Origin: Asterochloris sp. CNOR1
Lineage: Eukaryota; Chlorophyta; Trebouxiophyceae; Trebouxiales; Trebouxiaceae
NCBI GenBank assembly: GCA_963969365.1
Contig: OZ017749.1
Span: forward strand, 1,550,001 to 1,614,000
Direction: 5' to 3'
DNA: 64,000 bases
In this document: positions 57,501-64,000 of the stretch, piece by piece
Layout: each line of letters begins with the position of its first letter
Numbering within the stretch: the first letter of the stretch is position 1
Position numbers and translations under genes: made by a program
The notes under the pieces: generated by a model
The model's input: the letters and a program-made list of their open reading frames with translations, nothing else
The model's database searches: none
Told to the model about the DNA's origin: nothing

Positions 57501-57721
57501 GCTGAGCAGGTCATCTCGGAGGTAGGGCAGTGCACCTGAAATCACACCTGCATTCCAGCAGGCTACATGCTGCCGGGCTCCTCTTCATGAGCAGTACAGC
57601 AGATCAGGATGCATGATTAGATTGAGTCGTCCAAGTAGTACATTACACCTGTGTCATAGCCAAAGAGGAAGCCCCCAATGGCAGCTACCATGGCCAGCAT
57701 GACCATGCTTTTATGTGGCAT
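51589..57721 (-). CDS. INT: MFS inositol/sugar transporter (plant INT type)
   Basis: Thirteen exons close in phase and give 540 residues: 57649-57721 (ATG), 57478-57547, 57128-57239, 56575-56647, 55854-56037, 55195-55269, 54602-54786, 54268-54316, 53914-54051, 53313-53475, 52563-52790, 52046-52223 and 51589-51683 (stop TGA). Twelve-helix MFS motifs are present in order: [118 protein letters not shown] and [16 protein letters not shown]. The long outer loop before helix 10 carries several Cys ([20 protein letters not shown], then VCMLATDAC), as in plant INTs that carry myo-inositol with protons at the plasma membrane or tonoplast. A cyclitol or hexose substrate is equally possible. The N-terminal tail is short, so an upstream ATG may be used. 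Confidence 0.9.
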
Positions 57722-59773
57722 TGATGATCTGGATGGCAGCAAGGGTGAAGAGGACAATATTAGAGATGCCAGGCCTTGGTCCTGGACAAAATTGTAACTA
57801 GAAAGTACCTGGCAATGACAGCCGGCCTGCTGCCGCTTATGCTGTTGCCCAGAGATGATTGCCTGCTGCTGCGCAGCAGGCGGGAGAGCACTGGGGCGTC
57901 AGCTGCAGGGTCCAACATATCTGCAGAGCTTGAGATCTTCACCTGCCGCAAAATTGCCATGCGTGAAGCTTGTTAGGTCTTCCATCACCTGTGACTCGCA
58001 CTTGAATGCTATGGGTCCTTGCAATGGCCTGTCGTGAGGCCGTTACTGGAGACATGCTGCCAAAAGAAACCAGATTTTCCTGAGGAGATGAAGGTTGTGT
58101 TAGGTGAGCCTCTGACTGAGCCTACAGCATGGCTTTTGCATGAATGTCGCTAGGTCCCAAGAATTAGTCTTAGTGTGCGGCCGATTGGGCACTAGCTCAC
58201 CCTGTCAGATCGTTTACACAGCAAGTGGTGGCGTGTACACTCGGCAAACCAAACTGCAGAATTGCATCATGTTTCAAGACCATTGGTGGCCCTGCATCTC
58301 TACAAGAGGTGGCCAAGGAATCTGCCGAGCTGGATGGTGTGCTACGCATGCACTGCAGGCATAGCTGTCTGTGGCATCTTATGGCCTTGGGAATGGATAC
58401 AATGCCGCCGCAGAAATGCTCACATGGCTGAGGTGGAGGCTACGGGGAGGAAGCTCTGTAGAGAATGCTCACACACAGGATCAAAGCAAGACTGCATCCT
58501 ATTGAGACAGCCCACCTAGACATCCTGTGGCTTTGTCGTCTGCGCATAATGCTGAGGGTTCTGATGTGTACTGCAGCTCTTGCCTCCAGGTCAGCTGCAT
58601 GAATTGGTGGGTGCAGTTGAGTTGTCGCATATCTTGGCTGAGGCGCCTGCTTCATGCTCTTGTGTGCAGGGTTAGCAGCACAATACTTTACCAGTGGACA
58701 GCGTCTCCAGTTGCAGTGGGGTTTCTGCTGCAGCTGTGATCCCAAATAGCAGTGCGAGCCACTGTTAGCCCACATTTGGGTGGCTCCCAGGGCTGGCAGA
58801 CAGCCCTGCAGCGCAGCAGCATAGGGCGTGTGCATGGCCCATATGGGGCCTAGGCTGCCATATGCACACAGGCGCACAGTACAAATGCCGACGCCTGATT
58901 CAGAGTTGCCTCCAACCTGGTGTCCTGCAGATCAGAAAGCACCAATCTTCCACAATGTACCCAGCTTATCAGTTACATACACTTCAGTAGTGAAACAAGT
59001 ACCAGCAGGTGCTGCAGAGGTGTCAGCTGGAACGCACAGGAACAGCGACTAAAACGTTGTTCCTAATGTGAAACAAACAATTAAAGGTCCACATTGCAGC
59101 AGGAGACTGCTCAGCAAGCAGTGGAAATTTTCTTGTGGGGTCCTGTCAAGATGCACTTTTGTATGGACGTGTCACCAGGACATAAATATTCTTGTAAATG
59201 ACCAAGTTAAGAATCAGAAGTCGCAGAGTAATGCAGCTGGGCTGTGACCATCACAGGAGGGCAGCCAGTGCTGGGACATGATCACCAAAGCGATGGGCTG
59301 AGGGGCAGCAGCCCCGGAAGGCGACTTCAGTGTGGCGCAACACAGAAGATCAGACAGCTCTTAGAAGACATCATGGATGCAAGAATGCTGATGTGCCCAT
59401 CTGTTGGTACAGGACAGTGATACGATTACCAAAGCTGACGCTTTAGCTGTTGCGCATCTGCCTTGTCAGAACACTTGCTCTAGCACGCCTTGTGTTGGGT
59501 GTCGCTGCTTTATGCTGGGCGAGCTCTCCGGGTCACAGCAGGAGGATGGCGCTCCAGACCAGCAGAAGGGCGAGCACAGCGTCTTGCACTCAACCTGTCT
59601 AGGAGGGACGCCCTGTGCACTGGGGCACTGCACGGCGGACATACTTTTCGAGGCTTATTAGGCTCTCCATGGTCACACCTGATTTTATCTCGTTAGTAGT
59701 GCTAGAAGACGCTCTAGGTTGGGCAAAATTGGTTGGCTGGTACACCAGGTATTGCACTTGCTTTTGGGCGCGC
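57722..59773. other. No gene resolved
   Basis: It separates the inositol transporter start from the cyclin stop; both lie on the minus strand, so it holds a promoter and a 3' flank. A minus frame at 58440-58547 would give a 35-residue peptide with one hydrophobic segment (SIGCSLALILCVSILYR). A + frame at about 58280-58360 looks weakly coding (GPASLQEVAKESAELDGVLR). Neither has support. The middle (59040-59230) is AT-richer. Confidence 0.45.
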
Positions 59774-61810
59774 TCAGACTGTGTGGCGAAAAAAGGGTCC
59801 CAGTCGCCATTCCAAGGCGTCCAGGCATTCAAGCTCCAGCTCAGAAACCCATTCCTGCAGAACAGAGCCCAACCACTCAGGGCCACAGCCCAATATACAT
59901 CCTGGCCATATTTGTACAGCAGGTTGACCATCCACATGGCGCACTGTTGCCAAGCATAGAGCCCAGATGATGGTGTGCCATCTCCCAGGTTGCTGCCAGC
60001 AGCAATGACCCTCTATAAGGGCAGGACCCTGGGGAAGTGAGGTTGGCATGCTGGTGACAAAGCTAGAAGGCTGCAGATGCATAGGCATGGGGCCCGCATA
60101 CCTTGGGCACAGGTGAGGCGTATATGCGGCTCATCATGGTCTTGAGCAGGTTGCGGTACGGGACAAACTCCACATTTTTGGCTGCCAGATAGATGCAGGT
60201 CATGTGGAGCTGCAGGGGGACAGGTGAGGAGTCAGAGGCAGTGCTGGGCTGGTCGTGAAGCAGAGGCATGCTTTCCGCCCACCTGCTGAAAGAGGTTTGC
60301 GTGCAGGCTATTTGCTGCAGGAGGCACCCTGCTGTGCAGCAGCATGCACAACAGCAGGCAGCAGGAACATCCACCTGGGCAGGTGACTGGTGGCAGATTG
60401 CTTGTGCCCGGATCAGCAAGCAGTTGGGCCAGGCAGAACAGTGAGCAATACGAGCGGCAAAGACAAGTGCTTGATGACCTGCGCAGCCAGTGACTCACAA
60501 GGGTGAGCCAGCCATCATGCGTCAGTCTGAAGGTGTGGCCATAGCCCACGCTGCGCCACAAGCTGTCCCTGCCAGCATCGGCAGGCACGCCGGTCAAGTG
60601 CTGGCTGAACTCTGCGCTCTGCAGCGCGTAGTACCTCATTGCAGGGTCGCGGGCAGCCAGGCGCTGAAAGTAGGTGGTGCCCACTGCCACAGAGTAGTCT
60701 GAAAACTTGTAGGTGGCAGCCAGCTGGCTGATAAGGCTGGCCTTGCTAAGGAAACGGCAGACAAAGAGACCTGCAGAGGCAGGCAGCAGCATGCATGGGC
60801 AGCGTGACTGATGGGCCTGTGCAGGCTGGAAGGCCCTGCCCAGAAGGCTGCCTGCATGGGTATGCCAAGGCCGCAGCATTCAGCATCGGCGATGGCTGCT
60901 GCTGCAGCAGCCAGGCTACACTGCAGCATATTAAAGGTGTAGAGCTGCGAGCCCAGCGACAAGTGTGGATGCAGGGAAGAGGGCCTCCTAAATTTGACCC
61001 CCAGATCTAAGCACATTGATTGTGGTGAGCGTGCATGACCAAGATGCATGCGATTGCATCAGTTGTTCAGATGCTGTAAGACTGCTGTGTGACCGCCAAG
61101 GAGGCAGGCAGTGCTGACGCCCAGCTGGCGTAAGGCACACTGGAAGGCCCTTGCCCGACGTCTTGAAAACGTCAAACCTCATGCCCCTGGGAACCAGCTT
61201 ACACATTGCCACAAGAGCTCAGCTCATCACCTGGCTGAGTGGAGGGCGTAGACTGCGTGCATTCGCAGGGATCAATGCTGACGTCGGACAGACCAGATGT
61301 TTCGGACTCCAGGCCGGGGCAGGGGGAGCAGCTCAGCCCCATCTCTGATGCCTCCTCAGCCTGCAGCTTGCTGCCGCCTGAGAGCTCCTCAAAGGGGGAG
61401 CCCAACAGCATGGCAACATCCTCGTCCTCATGGCACAGCAGCACATCGAGGGGCAGGCACTGATCCCGCTGCCCTGGCGGCAGTGGCAGTGGCAGCACAG
61501 CTGAAGGCGAGGCGCACCAGCAGCGCACCGCAGCCACAGCAACTGCGCAGCTGTTGTTGCTGGAGGCTGAGTGTGGGCTGGCTCGTAGCTTCTTGAATGG
61601 GGTTGGCTCCAGCATAGCACGTGGCGCTGACTGGTGGCTGTTCGCCGGTGCCAGCTTTCGCTTGTGCTGCCTTGAGGAGCCTGTGCTGCAGAGTTCGAGG
61701 CCCAGCATGGCCTGGCGGGCTGCTTCCGCTGTGCACGGAGCAGGTGAAAGTAGCTCGCTGTTGGTTGCTGCCTCCTGCAGCCTGCAGAATGAAAAGGCTA
61801 GACAAGGCAT
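59774..61810 (-). CDS. Cyclin-fold protein
   Basis: Four exons close in phase and give 346 residues: 61231-61810, 60499-60770, 60102-60209 and 59774-59854 (stop TGA). The first exon is a low-complexity N-terminal region with a basic patch (KRKLAPANSHQS) and acidic stretches (LCHEDEDVAMLLG). The cyclin box follows: CRFLSKASLISQLAATYKFS, DYSVAVGTTYFQRLA, then an unusual insert of about 50 residues (YYALQSAEFSQHLTGVPADA), then LHMTCIYLAAKNVEFVPYRN and EWVSELELECLDALEWRLGP. 'AVxxxYFQR', 'CIYLAAKNVE' and 'ELECLDALEWRL' correspond to helices 2, 3 and 5 of a cyclin box. It would partner a cyclin-dependent kinase. Only one box is present and the protein ends soon after it. Cyclin subtype and start codon are uncertain. 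Intron 60771-61230 also holds a coding-looking minus frame (LVPRGMRFDVFKTSGKGLPV), possibly an extra exon. Confidence 0.6.
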
Positions 61811-62385
61811 TGTGACTGGATGCCAGGGACTGTATTGGGGAGGCCCTAGCTACACGGCAGGCCGAGCTGGAGCAGGCAAATCCCCCGAAATGCATTTTGA
61901 AAGCAGCCCGCATTGGCAGGCAAGCAGGGCATCATATACAGTGCAGGAGGCACAAGATCGGGATCGGTGCACACGCCTGTCACCCATGAGGGAGCACTTC
62001 TGCAGGCATCAGCCCGATCTCTGCTAGGCAGGAAGAGGGATGCACCTAACGGCACAGCCTGCGGTGTACCTGTGAGAAGGTGCTCAGCGCGGCTCCTTTA
62101 CCAAGTTCGACAGGCGATGGCGCTCAATGCAGCAGGCCCTTTGGAAAGGGTGCAGAGCAGTGAAAGCCTGCCCAAGAGGAGATGCGCTGCAATCCGCAAG
62201 ATGAGTGCCCAGATGTTGGCTAGTAGCTCTAATTTGAGGTATTAAATTAGGGCATCCTGCATGTGGTGCACTTCACTTTTGTTTGGCAAACAGGGGCCAA
62301 GGAGGTAGGGGCACGCATCAAATCAACTCATGAGCGCAGCAGCCAAAGCTGTAGTTGCATGAGCTCAGCATGCGGCTGTCATGGC
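61811..62385. other. No gene resolved
   Basis: Region between the F-box stop and the cyclin start, both minus, so it holds the cyclin promoter. A + open frame of 110 codons (61913-62245) has no domain. A minus frame at about 61790-61913 (MRAAFKMHFGGFACSSSACR) could be an upstream cyclin exon but is unsupported. Confidence 0.4.
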
Positions 62386-64000
62386 TCATTCGAAGTCATA
62401 CACTGCGCCCAGCGGGGCGAGCAGCCCAGGCAAGGGGACGCCTTCATCGTCTGAGCTACTGTCCTGGTCCCATTCAGGCACATGCTCCTGAAAAAAGTCA
62501 TTGTCGTCTGAATCTCCTATTACATCCTCGTCATCTGAATTGGCCTGATGGCCTACGGCATCAAGAACCAGCCTGCCCATCTCAGAGGCCAGCAGCAGGC
62601 CTCCCCTCTCCCTCAGCGGGTCGCGTGATACCACCAGGAGCTCAATCTGCTCCTGGCAATTGATGCGTTGAGCTATGGGGGCAGAGGTGGTGGCAAGCCC
62701 AGGCTTGCAGCTGCCTGTTGCAGGCTGCAGGGCCCTGGGCAGGTGATTGTAAAGGGGGACCCCATTGACTCTGACATGGGCCAGACAGATGTAAAACCGC
62801 TCATCTGCTGCTTGCCGTTGGACTTTGCCAATGAGCTCAACCTGCATGGGTTGAAAGGTGGGGCACTCGTCATGTCAAGCCTTTGGTGATTGATCATGCA
62901 GCACTGCAGCGGAGGCTTTCAGGCAGCTTGCATGCCCCGTAGAACATGCAGAAATCTGCCACGACCTGGGCACACAATCAGGGGTCCGGTGTGCAGGACG
63001 TGCAACTGTGCAGACCTGAAGGTGTCCGCCCACACACAGCACGCCGGGGTTAAGCTGGAAGGTCTGCAGCCCATCGTGGGGCCTCATCTCAAACTCCTGG
63101 GTGACCCAGCGGCGCGCCGGGCCCGCATCAGGGGACGGGCTCCTGCATGACCCCTGCCCCTCAGAGCAGGTGCCAAGGGCCGACCAGGCAGCCTGGCGCC
63201 ACCCCGCATCCACAGCAGCAGCCGCCTGCTCGCAAGCCACGATGCTGGCAGCCGGCAGCGGCTGTCCCTGGGACTCAAAGCATGGCACCCCACCAAAGGT
63301 GAAGCGTACTCGCTGGCTTGAGTACACGGGGTCCCCCTGCAGTGTGTGCATCAGTTGCTGAGAGGCTACCGATCCTTCCACAATCAGAGATGACTCAGCA
63401 AAGCGCAACTTGCACAATAGCACCTTTTTCACATCATGCCACCATGACACATGCACGCTGTTCACTCCAGCAGGGATCAAGAATTGGTGTTGCACTGCAG
63501 CGCACTGGTGATCTGATGGGACTGCAATGTCATCTAGGCAGCAGAGTTTCAGCCTGAGCTGCTGCTGACGCAGTGCAGAACCATCCAGGGGATCTGCCAA
63601 GCATGTTGCTGCGCAGTCAACGCCCTCCCTTTGCTTCACTTCTCATCACAGCCTGGTGGCGCTTGAATGTGCTGTGACGGGCACTCTGCCTGCAGCTTGT
63701 GACCGGTGCACTCTGCACAACCTTTCCTGTCACAGCTCAAAGCACCCTGCCAACACACGCAGCTGCTCACCAGCTGGAATTGGGCTCTCAAAGGGCAATG
63801 ATGGGCAGTCAAAGTACAGCCCGTCACACCTTTTGAGACCTCTGCTGTAGCATGGGACTGCAAGTGCATGCACTCACCATAGCATTGTGGGCTCAGAGGG
63901 CACAGACTCTGCCAGTCCTTGTCGCCGACACCAGCTGAGAGCCTCACTGTTTCGCTGAATCAGTGCAGGCTGAGCTGCCTGAAGGCCATGCTGCCACCTC
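62386..64000 (-). CDS. F-box protein of the At4g00755-like type (5' part beyond window)
   Basis: Exons: about 63887-63983 and 63771-63844 (closing in phase as CRGLKRCDGLYFDCPSLPFE), about 63016-63580, and 62386-62841 (stop TGA). Recognisable stretches: LRLKLCCLDDIAVPSD, VNSVHVSWWHDVKKVLLCKL, DPVYSSQRVRFTFGG, DGLQTFQLNPGVLCVGGHLQ, VELIGKVQRQAADERFYICL and AHVRVNGVPLYNHLP. The VLCxGGxLQ-VELxGxVQRQ...FYIC.xHVxV order matches plant F-box proteins like At4g00755, substrate adaptors of SCF ubiquitin ligases (family knowledge). The F-box itself should lie to the right of the window. The tail is acidic (NSDDEDVIGDSDDNDFF) and longer than in plants. The 63580 boundary is uncertain. Confidence 0.75.

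Noticed and set aside
57760-57960. Minus frame with LSRLLRSSRQSSLGNSISGS
   Set aside because: Looks weakly coding but sits directly upstream of the inositol transporter start and joins no exon.
58440-58547. 35-residue minus peptide with a hydrophobic segment
   Set aside because: A single short frame with no adjoining exon. Could be a type II membrane anchor exon, but nothing follows in phase with confidence.
1-64000. CRISPR arrays, rRNA, tRNA, prokaryotic operons or viral genes
   Set aside because: No spaced identical repeats of CRISPR type, no cloverleaf or rRNA core noticed, no Shine-Dalgarno-led gene strings. All supported genes are intron-rich and eukaryotic.

Overview
The window is nuclear DNA of a green alga. 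Genes are split into many short exons by short spliceosomal introns. Acceptors are almost always TGCAG and donors GTGAGN. There is a plastid-type GrpE with a transit-like leader, a plant-type inositol transporter, an At4g00755-like F-box protein, and chlorophyte-style ShK-like cysteine modules joined by Ser/Pro/Ala linkers. A trebouxiophyte such as a Coccomyxa relative fits best (inference). All exon models were made by hand from splice sites and reading phase. Where phases close perfectly I say so.

Layout. 0-6 kb (+): 3' end of a fidgetin-like-1 AAA ATPase, then a divergent cyclophilin. 6-9 kb: no gene resolved, degenerate repeats. 9.1-11.3 kb (+): GT90 glycosyltransferase. 11.3-18.2 kb: repeat-rich, with an unidentified minus-strand set of exons. 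18.3-20.4 kb (+): GT61 glycosyltransferase. 20.4-23.2 kb: decayed CACTA-like transposase (-) and a frameshifted LINE C-terminus (+). 23.7-27.6 kb (-): UDP-glucose dehydrogenase lacking part of its coding sequence. 29.6-31.3 kb (-): methionine sulfoxide reductase A. 32.3-33.3 kb (+): broken SLC35/TPT sugar-transporter gene. 34.4-44.5 kb (+): a 24-exon gene for a secreted protein of about 2,418 residues with eleven ShK-like modules. 44.8-47.5 kb (-): SDE2 splicing factor, head to head with GrpE (47.6-51.0 kb, +). 51.6-57.7 kb (-): inositol transporter of 540 residues. 59.8-61.8 kb (-): cyclin-fold protein. 62.4 kb to the edge (-): F-box protein.

Two themes stand out. First, many introns contain decayed copies ('echoes') of the exon edge next to them, often about 76-120 bp away. 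They range from in-frame pseudo-exons with stops to a perfect 476-bp exon-plus-intron tandem duplication in the ShK-like gene. This suggests that introns, and sometimes coding modules, grow here by local tandem duplication. Second, from 9 to 44.5 kb most recognisable genes fit one extracellular glycosylation theme: GT90, GT61, UDP-glucuronate supply, a nucleotide-sugar-transporter-like gene and a very large Ser/Pro-rich secreted protein. Several genes are damaged or incomplete (UGDH, SLC35, MsrA 3' end), so decay of individual copies or assembly error should be considered.
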